64,000 nucleotides of DNA, from positions 1-64,000 of the forward strand of contig NZ_DASSAB010000041.1 of assembly GCF_035685805.1 (NCBI RefSeq). Reading direction: 5' to 3'. The position numbers and the translations under genes are program-made. Under the pieces are notes generated by a model. The model made no database searches. It was given only the letters and a program-made list of their open reading frames with translations, and was not told where the DNA came from. The stretch comes from Dyella_A sp035685805 (GTDB lineage: Bacteria; Pseudomonadota; Gammaproteobacteria; Xanthomonadales; Rhodanobacteraceae). This document shows, one piece after another, positions 25,382 through 35,016 of the stretch. Every line of letters starts with the position of its first letter. Positions within the stretch are counted from its first letter, which is position 1.

Positions 25382-25396
25382 ATCAAGCCGATGTAG
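25367..25396. repeat. 15-bp tandem duplication across a stop codon
   Basis: atcaagccgatgtag occurs twice in direct succession (25367-25381 and 25382-25396). The first copy ends the VOC gene (IKPM-stop). A slip that removed one copy would leave the protein unchanged. Confidence 0.9.
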
Positions 25397-25496
25397 ATCT
25401 GTGGCCGCGGTCGGCCGATGCGTTGCAGCCCGGGCGTGGCACGATGGCTCGACGGCGCCCGAAGGTGGGTGCGGCGGCGGACAGCAGGAGACGGGA

Positions 25497-26150
25497 TTGG
25501 ACGCAGACTTCTGGCACCAGCGCTGGCAGCAGGGCCGCATCGGGTTCCATCAGGAGCAGCCAATGCCGCTGTTGCTGTCGCACTGGCCCTCGCTGGCGTT
25601 GCCCGCCGGCAGCCAGGTGTTCGTGCCGCTGGCAGGCAAGTCGGTGGACATGGCATGGCTGGCGGCGCAGGGCCACCGGGTGCTGGGGGTGGAACTTTCC
25701 CCGCTGGCGGTCGAGCAGTTCTTCGCCGCGCACGGATGGGTGCCCGGGATTCGCGAGGCAGTCGACGGCCGCCACTATCGCGCCGGTGATATCGAGCTGA
25801 TCTGCGGCGACGCGTTCGCGCTGGAGCCGGCCAGCCTCGCCGATTGCGCGGCGGTGTACGACCGCGCTGCGCTGATCGCCTTGCCGCACGCAATGCGCCG
25901 GCGCTACGCGCGCGAGCTGTACGCCGCCCTGCCACCCGGGTGCCGCGGGTTGCTCATCACGCTGGAGTATCCCCAGCGCGAAAAGCAGGGGCCGCCGTTT
26001 TCCGTGCCGGAGGCCGAGGTGCGCGAACTGTTCGCGGACCGCTGGCGCGTGACCGTGCTCGCCCGCCACGACATTCTTTTACGCGAGCCGGGGTTCGTGG
26101 CCGAGGGCGTGACCGCGCTCAGCACGGTGGTCTACCGGCTCGAGCGCTGA
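25497..26150 (+). CDS. tpm: Thiopurine S-methyltransferase
   Basis: 217 residues, the standard length of the bacterial enzyme. It transfers methyl groups from SAM to sulfur in thiopurines or to selenium/tellurium compounds. Seen: DADFWHQRWQQGRIGFHQ at the N-terminus, FVPLAGKSVDMAWLAAQGH (SAM-binding), ELSPLAVEQFF and VYDRAALIALP. The TTG at 25497 is taken as start because it has AGGAGACGGGA upstream and gives the expected N-terminus; no ATG is nearby. Confidence 0.88.
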   Translation: MDADFWHQRWQQGRIGFHQEQPMPLLLSHWPSLALPAGSQVFVPLAGKSVDMAWLAAQGHRVLGVELSPLAVEQFFAAHGWVPGIREAVDGRHYRAGDIELICGDAFALEPASLADCAAVYDRAALIALPHAMRRRYARELYAALPPGCRGLLITLEYPQREKQGPPFSVPEAEVRELFADRWRVTVLARHDILLREPGFVAEGVTALSTVVYRLER

Positions 26151-26202
26151 GCGATCGCGCTCGGGGGTGACGCGTTGCGTCGGCCACGGGTACCCTCGCA
26201 GC

Positions 26203-26802
26203 ATGCCTTGGTCCATCCACCACCCCGCGCCGCGCCGCGGTGCCGCCGCATTGCTCGTTTGCGGCCTGCTCGCGGTCGGTGGCTGCGCCGGGGCGCCGCC
26301 GCGGTACGCCGAAAATCTGTGCCAGGTGATCGCGCAGCGCCCGGACTGGTACGACGACGCCCGCGACGCGCAAGCGCGCTGGGGCACGCCCGCCCACGTG
26401 CTGATGGCGTTCGTGCAGCGCGAGTCCGGCTTCAACCGCAAGGCATGTCCGGATCGGCCGTGGTTTCTTTTCATTCCTTTGCCGCGTCGCTCCAGTGCCT
26501 ACGGCTATGCCCAGGCGCAGGACCCGGTGTGGAAGGAATACAAGCGCGCCAACGGACGCTGGTTCAAGAGCCGCAAGGACATGGACGACTCGCTCGACTT
26601 CCTCGGCTGGTACACCGACCGCATCCACCGCGAGCTCGGCATCTCCAAGTGGGACCCGTTACACCTTTACATCGCCTATCACGAGGGCATCGGCGGCTAC
26701 CGTCGCGGCCAGTGGCGGCACGACAAGTCGCTGCTGGCCACCGCGGCATCGGTGGACCGCCGTGCGCGTGAATACGGCGCGCAGTTGCGGCGCTGCCGAT
26801 AG
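26203..26802 (+). CDS. Lipoprotein with lytic transglycosylase (SLT) domain
   Basis: 199 residues. Lipoprotein signal ending LLAVGGC; then an SLT-like lysozyme fold: catalytic Glu in AFVQRESGFN, YGYAQAQDPVWKEY, and HLYIAYHEGIGGYRRGQW. It would cut peptidoglycan glycan strands from the outer-membrane side. Similar lipoproteins are common in Gammaproteobacteria, often annotated only as hypothetical. Confidence 0.8.
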   Translation: MPWSIHHPAPRRGAAALLVCGLLAVGGCAGAPPRYAENLCQVIAQRPDWYDDARDAQARWGTPAHVLMAFVQRESGFNRKACPDRPWFLFIPLPRRSSAYGYAQAQDPVWKEYKRANGRWFKSRKDMDDSLDFLGWYTDRIHRELGISKWDPLHLYIAYHEGIGGYRRGQWRHDKSLLATAASVDRRAREYGAQLRRCR

Positions 26803-26881
26803 CTGCGCGTGAGCGGGCCCGCGCTGGTTACCATGGGCGAACCCGCCCCGTAGGCGCACGAGCTCTCCTGGAAACCCAAGC

Positions 26882-28141
26882 ATGTTCAACGTCGCCGTCA
26901 TCCTGCTGGTGATCACCGCCCTGGCCGCGTACCTCAATCACCGGTTCGTGCGGCTGCCTACCGCGATCGGCGTGATGGTGATCGCGCTGCTCGGCACGCT
27001 GGCGCTCATCGCGCTGCAGGCGCTGGGCTTTTCCGGCCTGCACGACTACGAGGCTACGCTGCTGCGGTCGATCGACTTTCCCGAGGTGGTGCTCAAGGGC
27101 CTGCTCTCGATGCTGCTGTTCGCCGCGGCGCTGCAGCTGAACTTCGGCGACCTGCGCGAGTACCGCTGGCACGTGGCGGCGCTGGCGGTGCTGGGCACCA
27201 TCGCTTCCACCGTGATGATCGGTGGTGTGCTCTGGTTCGTGCTGGACTGGGCCGGGCTGGCGCTGTCGCTGCCGTACTGCCTGATCTTCGGTGCGCTGAT
27301 TTCGCCGACCGACCCGGTGGCGGTGGCGGGAATCATCAGCCAGGCCGGCGCACCGCGCAGCATGACAGTGGTGATCAGTGGCGAGTCGTTGTTCAACGAC
27401 GGCATCGGCGTGGTGCTGTTCGCCCTGCTGCTGGGCATGATCTCCGACGGCAGCAGCCCCGACTGGAGCCACGCGGTGGTACTGCTGCTGCGCGAGGCGG
27501 GCGGCGGCCTGGTCTATGGCCTGGTGCTGGGGTGGGTGGTCTATCACCTGTTGCGCAGCATCGACAATTACCAGGTCGAGGTGATGATTACCCTCGCCGC
27601 GGTGCTGGGCGGCTATGCACTGGCGCGGGAGCTTGAGGTGTCCGGGCCGTTGGCGATGGTGATGGCGGGGCTGGTGGTGGGCAGTCGCGGGCGCGAGTTC
27701 GGCATGTCCGAGACCACCCGCAGGCATCACGATATGTTCTGGGAAATGCTGGACTGGATGCTCAACTCGGTGCTTTTCGTGCTGATCGGGCTGGAATTCG
27801 CCGCGGTCAGCTTCTCGCCGATGGTGCTGCTGGTGTCCGCGGGAATGATCGTGGTGGTGCTGCTGGCGCGGCTGCTGTGCGCGGGCGCGCCGATGGCGCT
27901 GCTGTCGCACTACTTCACGATGCCGCACGGCGCCTGGCAAGTGCTCACCTGGGGCGGCCTGCGCGGGGCGATTTCGGTGGCGCTGGCGTTGTCGCTGCCA
28001 TACGGCGAGCCGCGCAATCTGATCCTGGCGATGACCTATTACATCGTGGTGTTCTCGATCCTGGTGCAGGGGTTGAGCATCGGCAAGGTGGTGAAGTGGT
28101 CCACGCGCGCGCGCCCTGCGCCGAGCGCCACGTCGTCCTGA
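26882..28141 (+). CDS. CPA1-type Na+/H+ antiporter
   Basis: 419 residues, about 12 membrane helices. Ion-site motifs: SPTDPVAVAGI (helix 5), GESLFNDGIGVVLF (helix 6) and TWGGLRGAISVALALSLP (helix 10 or 11), all typical of NhaP/CPA1 exchangers. The short C-terminus lacks a regulatory domain. Exports Na+ (or K+) in exchange for protons at the inner membrane. A palindromic hairpin follows at 28174. Confidence 0.88.
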   Translation: MFNVAVILLVITALAAYLNHRFVRLPTAIGVMVIALLGTLALIALQALGFSGLHDYEATLLRSIDFPEVVLKGLLSMLLFAAALQLNFGDLREYRWHVAALAVLGTIASTVMIGGVLWFVLDWAGLALSLPYCLIFGALISPTDPVAVAGIISQAGAPRSMTVVISGESLFNDGIGVVLFALLLGMISDGSSPDWSHAVVLLLREAGGGLVYGLVLGWVVYHLLRSIDNYQVEVMITLAAVLGGYALARELEVSGPLAMVMAGLVVGSRGREFGMSETTRRHHDMFWEMLDWMLNSVLFVLIGLEFAAVSFSPMVLLVSAGMIVVVLLARLLCAGAPMALLSHYFTMPHGAWQVLTWGGLRGAISVALALSLPYGEPRNLILAMTYYIVVFSILVQGLSIGKVVKWSTRARPAPSATSS

Positions 28142-28173
28142 GCGCGGGCGATGCGATGGCATCGCCTGATGCA

Positions 28174-28199
28174 ACGAAGGCGCCCGTGGGCGCCTTCGT
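28174..28199. terminator. Perfect hairpin between convergent genes
   Basis: ACGAAGGCGCCC-gt-GGGCGCCTTCGT is a perfect 12-bp stem. It lies between the converging antiporter and OmpA genes. No T tract is adjacent on either strand, so termination is uncertain. Confidence 0.5.
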
Positions 28200-28227
28200 C
28201 ACCTACCGCACTGGAACTTTTTCCTGA

Positions 28228-28821
28228 TCAGGATGTGGGCGCCGCGTTGCCGGCGAAATCCACCACCAGCGTGACGCGCCGGTTGGACGCGCCACTGTCG
28301 CGAGTCTCGCCGGGCGCCACCTGGCGATTGCGTGCCTCACCGTAGCTCACCGCACGCACTTGCTGCCCCGAGAGGCCGCCGCTGCTGACCAGGTAATCGC
28401 GCACCGCCTCGGCCCGCTGCTGGCCCAGACGCCGGTTGTAGCCGGTCGAGCCGGCGGGATCGGTAAACCCTTCGACGGTGATCACCGCTTCGGGGCCGCG
28501 CTCGCCGATGACCTTGGCGAAGTCGTCAAGCAGGGGCTTGTCCTCGTCGCGCAAGGTGGCGTCGCCAAAGGCGAAGTGGGCGGCGGTGTCGATCTTCACC
28601 CGCCCCTGCATGGCGGTGATGGCGGCGTCGTACTTGGCGAAACGCTGCTGCATCTCCTGCGTGAGCGCGTCGATGTCCTGCTGCTGTTTCTGGTCATTCG
28701 CACGCAGTTCGGCGATAGCCGCGTCGTAGTCGGTTTTCTTCACGTAGCTGGAGCATCCGCCCAGCACCATTGCCAGAAGGCTGGCCGGAATCAGCGCCAG
28801 GCGCAGTGTCTTGCTGCTCAT
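28228..28821 (-). CDS. OmpA-family lipoprotein
   Basis: 197 residues. Lipobox LGGC at residues 20-23; a helical, Gln-rich stretch (30-70); then an OmpA/Pal peptidoglycan-binding domain from about 80 (VEGFTDPAGSTGYNRRLGQQ and DSGASNRRVTLVV). It would link the outer membrane to the cell wall. GAGGAGACCC gives a strong ribosome site. Confidence 0.88.
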   Translation of the reverse strand: MSSKTLRLALIPASLLAMVLGGCSSYVKKTDYDAAIAELRANDQKQQQDIDALTQEMQQRFAKYDAAITAMQGRVKIDTAAHFAFGDATLRDEDKPLLDDFAKVIGERGPEAVITVEGFTDPAGSTGYNRRLGQQRAEAVRDYLVSSGGLSGQQVRAVSYGEARNRQVAPGETRDSGASNRRVTLVVDFAGNAAPTS

Positions 28822-29114
28822 GATGGGTCTCCTCGTACACGTGGCCCGCAGCGGCGACCGTAGTCATCCGTCCCGGGCCGGTTTGCCCCGTAGGTCCGGC
28901 GCCGCGCCCCCTGTCCGCGCACCGGCTACCGAGGCTAACCCGTGCGAGCGCCGCGGACCTTAACCCAGCTCGACTGCCGCGCGTCGCCCCGGAGCGATCG
29001 TCACGCGGGCGGACACTGACGATTGGCTATGCTTGGGAACCTATGCGTCCGCCGCGGAGTCGATGGACGCGGCTTCTTCTCACGTTCCATTTTTCACCCT
29101 CTACGGATGACCTC

Positions 29115-29726
29115 ATGACCCACCATCGCCCGCTTCTGCTTGCCTCCCTCGTCGCCGTCACCGGCCTGGCTGCGCTGCCCGTCTCACCGGCTCGTGCGGC
29201 CGACACCCTCGGCGGCAGCCCGGTCGCCGGCGTGTGCATGCTGTCGCGCGAGGCGGTGTTCGCGCAGTCCAAGGTAGGGCAGGCGGCCAGCCAGCGCCTC
29301 AAACAGCTGGCCGACCAGAGCAACAGCGAGCTGGAAAACCAGCGCAAGCCGATCGAGAGCGACATCCAGGCGTTCCAGCAAAAGGCAGAGTCGCTCACCG
29401 AAGCCCAGCGCAAGGAGCAGGGCTCGGCGCTGCAGATGCGCATGCAGGGTTTCCAGGCCCACGCCGGCCAGACCAACCAGCGTATCCAGCTGACCCGCGC
29501 CAAGATCATGCAGCGCATCGGTCAGGAGGCGGAGCCGATCGTCAGCAGCACCTACAAGAACCACAACTGCGGCCTGCTGCTGGATCGTGATTCGGTGCTC
29601 GGGGGCAACATGACCAACGACCTCACCCCCGACGTGGTGAAGGGCCTGGACGCGAAGATCACCACGCTCAACTTCGGCCTGGAGCCGCTGCCGACCGGCA
29701 ACGGTGGCAACGCCGCCGGCAAGTAG
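29115..29726 (+). CDS. OmpH/Skp-like periplasmic protein
   Basis: 203 residues. Signal peptide ending SPARA; then CMLSREAVFAQSKVGQAASQ, the Skp/OmpH family start, and a long helical hairpin (residues about 60-135) rich in Gln, Lys and Glu as in Skp tentacles. Skp-type chaperones hold unfolded outer-membrane proteins. This gene is not beside bamA/lpxD, so it is a paralogue of the usual skp and its clients are unknown. Two cysteines (GVCML, HNCGL) are unusual for Skp. Confidence 0.72.
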   Translation: MTHHRPLLLASLVAVTGLAALPVSPARAADTLGGSPVAGVCMLSREAVFAQSKVGQAASQRLKQLADQSNSELENQRKPIESDIQAFQQKAESLTEAQRKEQGSALQMRMQGFQAHAGQTNQRIQLTRAKIMQRIGQEAEPIVSSTYKNHNCGLLLDRDSVLGGNMTNDLTPDVVKGLDAKITTLNFGLEPLPTGNGGNAAGK

Positions 29727-29915
29727 TCGCATGATGACGATGCCGGGCGGCGCAGGCGGCCTGGCATCACGCCGCACGGCGCCGGGCGGCATCGACCGCG
29801 CGACCGCGCGACACGCTGGCACCGGCGAACGTCCGCAGCCAGATGCTGCTGCAGGCGACGAAGCCTCGGGTGGGCCGGTGCTAGAGTTCCGGCCTTTCCC
29901 CAGGAGTCACTGCCC

Positions 29916-30848
29916 ATGAGCGCCCCTTCCACCGCGTATCCGATCGGCACGCCCGGCGTGGCGTGGGGTCCCGCCGAAGTGGCTGTCTGGCGCGCCCGCC
30001 AGACCCGCCATCGCAGCTATGCCGACGACGTGCTGACGGTCATCGAGCGCCTGCGTGACCGGTTCGATGTGCGTGAGTACGGTGCGCTCGACTATGCGCC
30101 GGAGCGCTACGCGCTGTTCGCGCTGCGCAGCCGCCACTGGCGCGACGAGCTGCCAACCGTGCTGGTGACAGGCGGAGTCCATGGTTACGAGACCAGCGGT
30201 GTGCACGGCGCGCTGCAGTTTCTCGAGCGCGACGCGGCCCGCTATGCCGATCGGGCAAACCTGCTGGTGGCACCGTGCGTGAGCCCGTGGGCCTATGAGC
30301 GCATCCATCGCTGGAACCCGGATGCCATCGACCCCAACCGCTCGTTCCGCGCCGACAGCCCGGCGGGCGAAGCGGCGGCGCTGTGGCATCTGCTGGCACC
30401 GTATCGCGACACGGCCCTGCTGCACATCGACCTGCACGAAACCACCGACAGTGACGAGTCCGAATTCCGCCCCGCGCTGGCGGCCCGTGACGGTGTGGCG
30501 AGCGAGCCGGGCGAGATTCCCGACGGCTTCTACCTGGTCGACGACAGCGAGCATCCGCAACCGGCGTTCCAGCAGGCAATCATCGACGCGGTGGCGAAGG
30601 TCACCCACATCGCCCCGGCCGACGCCCGCGGCGAAATCATCGGCTCGCCGGTCGTGGCACCCGGTGTGATCCAGTACCCGCTGAAGAAACTGGGCCTGTG
30701 CGCCGGTATCACCAACGCGCGCTACAAGAGCACCACCGAGGTCTATCCCGACAGCCCCCGCGCCACGCCTGCCCAGTGCAACGACGCGCAGGCAGCGGCG
30801 GTGTGTGCGGCGATCGAGTTTGCCCTGGCGCACACGACGCAGGCCTGA
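29916..30848 (+). CDS. M14-family zinc carboxypeptidase / succinylglutamate desuccinylase-like
   Basis: 310 residues, no signal peptide. Zinc ligands H89 and E92 in GGVHGYETSG and probably H174 in HIDLHETTD, with NPDAIDPNRSF as the substrate-binding block. The family removes C-terminal residues or acyl groups; this subgroup is often compared with murein-peptide amidase MpaA, but the substrate is not determined by sequence. CAGGAGTC precedes the start. Confidence 0.78.
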   Translation: MSAPSTAYPIGTPGVAWGPAEVAVWRARQTRHRSYADDVLTVIERLRDRFDVREYGALDYAPERYALFALRSRHWRDELPTVLVTGGVHGYETSGVHGALQFLERDAARYADRANLLVAPCVSPWAYERIHRWNPDAIDPNRSFRADSPAGEAAALWHLLAPYRDTALLHIDLHETTDSDESEFRPALAARDGVASEPGEIPDGFYLVDDSEHPQPAFQQAIIDAVAKVTHIAPADARGEIIGSPVVAPGVIQYPLKKLGLCAGITNARYKSTTEVYPDSPRATPAQCNDAQAAAVCAAIEFALAHTTQA

Positions 30849-31208
30849 GTCGACACCCGCGCCGCGCCCACTCCCGCTGGCTGGGCGAGATCGCTGCGGC
30901 GCCGGCCGAAGAGCCGGTCGCCCGGCTGGAGCGGGGCCTCGAGGGTCAGTTGACGCCCGGCAGTCGCCTTGGCGCGCTCGCGCGCAGTGGGCGAGTGGCA
31001 GGGCGTGTTCCAGCAGGACGCGTGGCCAGGCAAACAGCTCGCAGGTGGACGCGCCGCGCCTGGGGCCCGCGCTGCCCCGAAACGGTGTGGCGCAGCGGCC
31101 GGTTGGTGGATCGGATACCTCCCGGTCGGCCCATGCGGGCATGAAGTCATGACCGCGCCCGATGGCTCTGGCATCCTCGGCGGACACTTCATTGCAAGGA
31201 CAGACACG
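30849..31208. other. Intergenic stretch without a recognisable gene
   Basis: 360 nt, high G+C. Frames in both directions are Arg/Ala/Pro-rich and lack start signals. It presumably holds the promoter of the lipoprotein gene at 31209. Confidence 0.35.
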
Positions 31209-31661
31209 ATGTCACTTCGCCGCCATGGATGGCTGCTCGCCGCCCTGCTTGCCCCACTGGCCGGTTGCGCAACCGACCCTCGCATCACGCCCGACGCACG
31301 CTGGATCGATCCGTCGCAGGCCGTCCAGCTCGCTTCCGCGGCAGCGCCACGTGGCGTGTCGGGGGTGTTCGCCATGACCGTGCAGGATGCCGACCGCCCG
31401 GGTCCGCTGTACCTCAACTCCGAGCGTGACTATCGCGATCCGCGCTGCCTCACCGTGGTGGTGCTGCCGCAGGCTGCCAGTGCCCTGGCAGCACGCCTGC
31501 ACGGAGAGCCGGAGCGCGTGCTGCGGGGTCGGCGCATCCTCGTCGCCGGATCGGCGCGGCGGGTGCGCATCGATTTCGTCGTCGACGGCCGGCGCAGCGG
31601 CAAGTACTACTACCAGACCCACGTGGTGGTGACCGACGTGGCACAGATCCAGCCGCTGTGA
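31209..31661 (+). CDS. Putative lipoprotein, unknown function
   Basis: 150 residues with a lipoprotein signal ending LAGC (LAALLAPLAGC). The mature part contains PGPLYLNSERDYRDPRCL and GRRILVAGSARRVRIDFV, suggesting a small beta barrel of OB type. The protein echoes the lipoprotein at 7644 in size and in having a 'location/edge' OB-like strand, but similarity is too low to claim relation. AAGGACAG precedes the start. Confidence 0.6.
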   Translation: MSLRRHGWLLAALLAPLAGCATDPRITPDARWIDPSQAVQLASAAAPRGVSGVFAMTVQDADRPGPLYLNSERDYRDPRCLTVVVLPQAASALAARLHGEPERVLRGRRILVAGSARRVRIDFVVDGRRSGKYYYQTHVVVTDVAQIQPL

Positions 31662-31801
31662 CGTGGCCGACGGTTGGCTGCGCGCCTGCCGGCTGTCCTG
31701 CCAGGCGCCGCTGAACCGGCGCCAGCGACACCTGCGGGCCCGCTACGGCGGGTTCGTGCGAGCATCGCGAAACAAACCCATCACGACGCGGAGCCTCGCC
31801 C

Positions 31802-32155
31802 ATGAGCACCGAGCACGATGTGATCGACCCCGCCGCGCGGCCCTCCGGCACCGGCTGCGCCGAATGCCTGGCTGGCGGGCAGTGGTGGCTGCATCTGCGC
31901 CGCTGCGCGCTGTGCGGCCACATCGGCTGCTGCGACACCTCGCCGAACCGTCACGCGACGGCGCATTACCACGCCACCGGCCATCCGGTGATCGCCAGCT
32001 TCGAGCCGGGTGAGGAGTGGTTCTACGACTACCGCACCGACGGCTTTGTCGACGGCCCGCGGCTGGCGCCGCCGCAGGCGCATCCACCTGAGCAGCCCGT
32101 GCCGGGCCCGGCCGGGCAGGTGCCGGACGACTGGGAATCCCGGCTCAACGGGTGA
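31802..32155 (+). CDS. UBP-type zinc finger protein
   Basis: 117 residues. Cys/His pattern GCAECLAGG, RRCALCGHIGCCD, NRHATAHYHATGHPV matches the ubiquitin-binding-type (UBP) zinc finger found alone in many bacteria. Role in bacteria unknown. The tail is Pro-rich. GGAGCC sits upstream of the ATG. Confidence 0.85.
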   Translation: MSTEHDVIDPAARPSGTGCAECLAGGQWWLHLRRCALCGHIGCCDTSPNRHATAHYHATGHPVIASFEPGEEWFYDYRTDGFVDGPRLAPPQAHPPEQPVPGPAGQVPDDWESRLNG

Positions 32156-32328
32156 TCCGCCGAGGGCGGCGCGGTGGCGCAATACGCCGCACGATACCGC
32201 GCTGCCGTCGCCGAACCTTCGGCGTGGCGAGTTCGCACCGCTGGCGGTATCACCAGTGGTTGCTTCGTTCCGGCCATCCGCCGGCCGCATCGGCCAGGCG
32301 CAACGATTCATCCAAGGGGAGTGTTCCG

Positions 32329-34635
32329 ATGATGCGAATCACCTGGCTGCCGCTGCTGCTCAGCGCGGCGTTGATGGCCACATTCGGTTCGGCGCTGGCG
32401 ACCGAGGGCAACAAGCCCGCGCCGGACGCCATGTTCGGCTTCAGTACCGACGCCGCGCGCGCACAGCAGCAGCTGGAACAGCGCTTCGATGCGCTGCTCG
32501 ATCCGGCTGACCAGCGCGCCTGGCTCAAGCAGATGTCCTCTGCGCCCAATCAGGTCGGTGCGCCGCACGACAAGGCCAACGCCGAGTTCATGCTGGCGCA
32601 GTTCCGCGCATGGGGCTGGGATGCGCACATCGAGACCTTCAACGTGCTCTATCCCACCCCGAAGACGGTGGCGCTGGAGCTGCTGGGACCGCAGCCGTAC
32701 ACCGCCAGGCTTGGCGAGCCGGCGGTGGCCGGCGACGCCACTTCGGACATCCGCGACGGCGCATTGCCGCCCTACAACGTCTACGGCGCCGATGGCGACG
32801 TCACCGCCGAATTGGTCTACGCCAACTACGGGATGCCCGACGACTACAAGGAGCTGGCGCGGCGCGGCATCGACGTGCGCGGCAAGATCGTGCTCACCCG
32901 CTACGGCGGCGGCTGGCGTGGACTCAAGCCGAAGCTGGCGCAGGAACACGGCGCCGCGGGATGCCTGATCTATTCCGATCCGCGCGACGACGGCTACACG
33001 CAAGGCGACACCTACCCCGACGGCGGCTGGCGGCCGGCCGATGGCGTGCAGCGCGGTTCCGTGCAGGACATGCAGCAGTACCCGGGCGACCCGCTGACCC
33101 CGGGCATCGGCTCCACGCCAGACGCCAAGCGACTGGCGATCGCCGACGCGCCGACCATCCTGAAGATCCCGGTGCTGCCGATCTCCTACGCCGATGCCAC
33201 GCCGCTGCTGCACGCGCTGGGCGGGCCGGTGGCGCCGGGCGCGTGGCGCGGCGGGCTGGGGCTCACCTACCACGTGGGACCCAGCGTGGCGAAGGCGCAC
33301 CTGGTGGTGAAGTCGAACTGGACGCAGCAGCCGGTGTACGACGTGATCGCGGTGATGCAGGGCGCGAACGAGCCGGACCAGTGGATCGTGCGCGGCAACC
33401 ACCACGACGCCTGGGTGTTCGGCGCGTGGGATCCGCTGGCCGGCAACGTGGCGCTGATGGCCGAGGCCAAGGCGATCGGCGCGCTGGTGAAGCAGGGCTG
33501 GCGGCCGCAGCGCACGCTGGTCTACGCCAGCTGGGACGGCGAGGAGCCGGGCCTGATCGGTTCCACCGAGTGGGCCGAGACGCACGCGCAAGAGCTCAAG
33601 GCCAAGGCGGTGATGTACGTCAACACCGACACCAACGGCCGCGGCTTCCTCGGCGCCGAGGGCAGCCATTCGCTGCAGCATCTGGTCAACCAGGTGATCG
33701 ACGGCGTGACCGATCCGGAAACCCACGTCAGCGTCGGCCAGCGGCTGCGCGCGCGCATGCAGGTGGATGGCGCGTCGCCCCAGGCCAAGCCCGAAACAAA
33801 GGCCGATGCCAAGCTGGCCGCCAGCGGCGGTGATCTGCCGATCGGTGCGCTGGGTTCGGGCTCGGACTACAGCGCGTTCCTCGAGCACCTGGGCATCGCC
33901 TCGCTCAACCTGGGCTTCGGCGGCGAGGACGACAACGCCGGCATCTACCACTCGCGCTACGACTCGTTCGACCACTACGTGCGCTTCGGCGACCCCGATT
34001 TCGCCTACGGCGTGGCGCTGTCGAAGGTGGCCGGCCACATCGTGCTGCGCGCGGCCGATGCCAACGTGCTGCCGCTGCGCTTCGGCGACTTCAGCCGCAC
34101 GCTGGATCGCTACGTGGGCGAGCTGCACGCGCTGGTCGACAGCACCCGCAAGGCCACGCTCGCGCAGCACCAGCTGCTCGACAGCCGCGCCTACCAGCTG
34201 GCCAGCGACCCCACCCGCCCGGTGCAACCACCGGTGCGCGATTCGGAAATGCCGGCAATCCAGCTGGCGCCGCTCGACCGCGCCGCCAAACGCCTCGGGC
34301 AGAGTGCGCAGGCGTTCGATGCAGCGTATGCAAAGCGCGCTGCCGGCGGCTTCGCCATGCCCGCCGCGCAGCGGCACGAGCTCGACACGCAGATCGCCCG
34401 CATGGAGCAGGCGCTGACCCTTGCCGACGGTTTGCCGGGGCGCCCGTGGTTCCAGCACATGATCTACGCGCCGGGCATGCTCACCGGCTACGGCGTGAAA
34501 CCCGTGCCGGGCGTGCGCGAGGCGATCGAGGGGCGGCGCTGGGCCGAAGCCGACCGCTACGCCGAGATCACCGCCGGCGTGCTCGACGGCTATCGCGCCA
34601 GGATCGACCGACTCACGGCGCTGCTCGCGCGCTGA
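32329..34635 (+). CDS. M28 metallopeptidase, glutamate carboxypeptidase II-like
   Basis: 768 residues. Signal peptide (LPLLLSAALMATFGSALA), a PA-type insert (about 150-330; GKIVLTRYGGGWRGLK), an M28 di-zinc domain (about 330-610) and a helical dimerisation-like domain at the end. Zinc ligands expected in RGNHHDAWVFGAWDP, the base Glu in SWDGEEPGLIGSTEW, and YVNTDTNGRGF and IYHSRYDSFDHY. The layout follows human PSMA/transferrin receptor. It would trim C-terminal glutamate or other residues from peptides in the periplasm. AAGGGGAG precedes the start. Confidence 0.86.
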   Translation: MMRITWLPLLLSAALMATFGSALATEGNKPAPDAMFGFSTDAARAQQQLEQRFDALLDPADQRAWLKQMSSAPNQVGAPHDKANAEFMLAQFRAWGWDAHIETFNVLYPTPKTVALELLGPQPYTARLGEPAVAGDATSDIRDGALPPYNVYGADGDVTAELVYANYGMPDDYKELARRGIDVRGKIVLTRYGGGWRGLKPKLAQEHGAAGCLIYSDPRDDGYTQGDTYPDGGWRPADGVQRGSVQDMQQYPGDPLTPGIGSTPDAKRLAIADAPTILKIPVLPISYADATPLLHALGGPVAPGAWRGGLGLTYHVGPSVAKAHLVVKSNWTQQPVYDVIAVMQGANEPDQWIVRGNHHDAWVFGAWDPLAGNVALMAEAKAIGALVKQGWRPQRTLVYASWDGEEPGLIGSTEWAETHAQELKAKAVMYVNTDTNGRGFLGAEGSHSLQHLVNQVIDGVTDPETHVSVGQRLRARMQVDGASPQAKPETKADAKLAASGGDLPIGALGSGSDYSAFLEHLGIASLNLGFGGEDDNAGIYHSRYDSFDHYVRFGDPDFAYGVALSKVAGHIVLRAADANVLPLRFGDFSRTLDRYVGELHALVDSTRKATLAQHQLLDSRAYQLASDPTRPVQPPVRDSEMPAIQLAPLDRAAKRLGQSAQAFDAAYAKRAAGGFAMPAAQRHELDTQIARMEQALTLADGLPGRPWFQHMIYAPGMLTGYGVKPVPGVREAIEGRRWAEADRYAEITAGVLDGYRARIDRLTALLAR

Positions 34636-35016
34636 GGCTGCGCGCTGGGTCCGTACTCGATCGCCACCCCCTTGCTGCCGGGGCGGCCGGTCTGCACGCC
34701 GTGCCTGCCGTGGCGGCCGCATCTTCCGGCTGGGCTGTGGGCCTGCCCGTGGCTATTGGCTCGGTGTTCGGAATGGTTTAGCCGGAGGCGTCACGCGTCA
34801 GATATCTCCTACAGCGCCGTCAGGCGGATGCCGCTGGGAAGTCAGCCCACGACGAGGGCATGCTGCGCAAGTGAATGACGCCGCGCCGGCCGACGGGCGT
34901 CTCACGCAGCGCTGGCCGCACACCGGAAGTCGCGCCGCACCGCACCTGCAGATCGGTCTCGAGTCGGTAGCGTCCGCGAAAGGAGCTGCCGGCCTTCTTT
35001 TTGCGGAGCGGCGGCC
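34636..35016. other. Intergenic stretch without a recognisable gene
   Basis: 381 nt. Candidate frames are Cys/Trp/Arg-rich and have no ribosome sites. No repeat or terminator with a T tract was found after the peptidase gene. Confidence 0.35.

Noticed and set aside
32308..34722. 804-codon minus-strand open frame
   Set aside because: Shadow of the M28 peptidase in a high-G+C genome; it is His/Arg/Val-rich with no domain.
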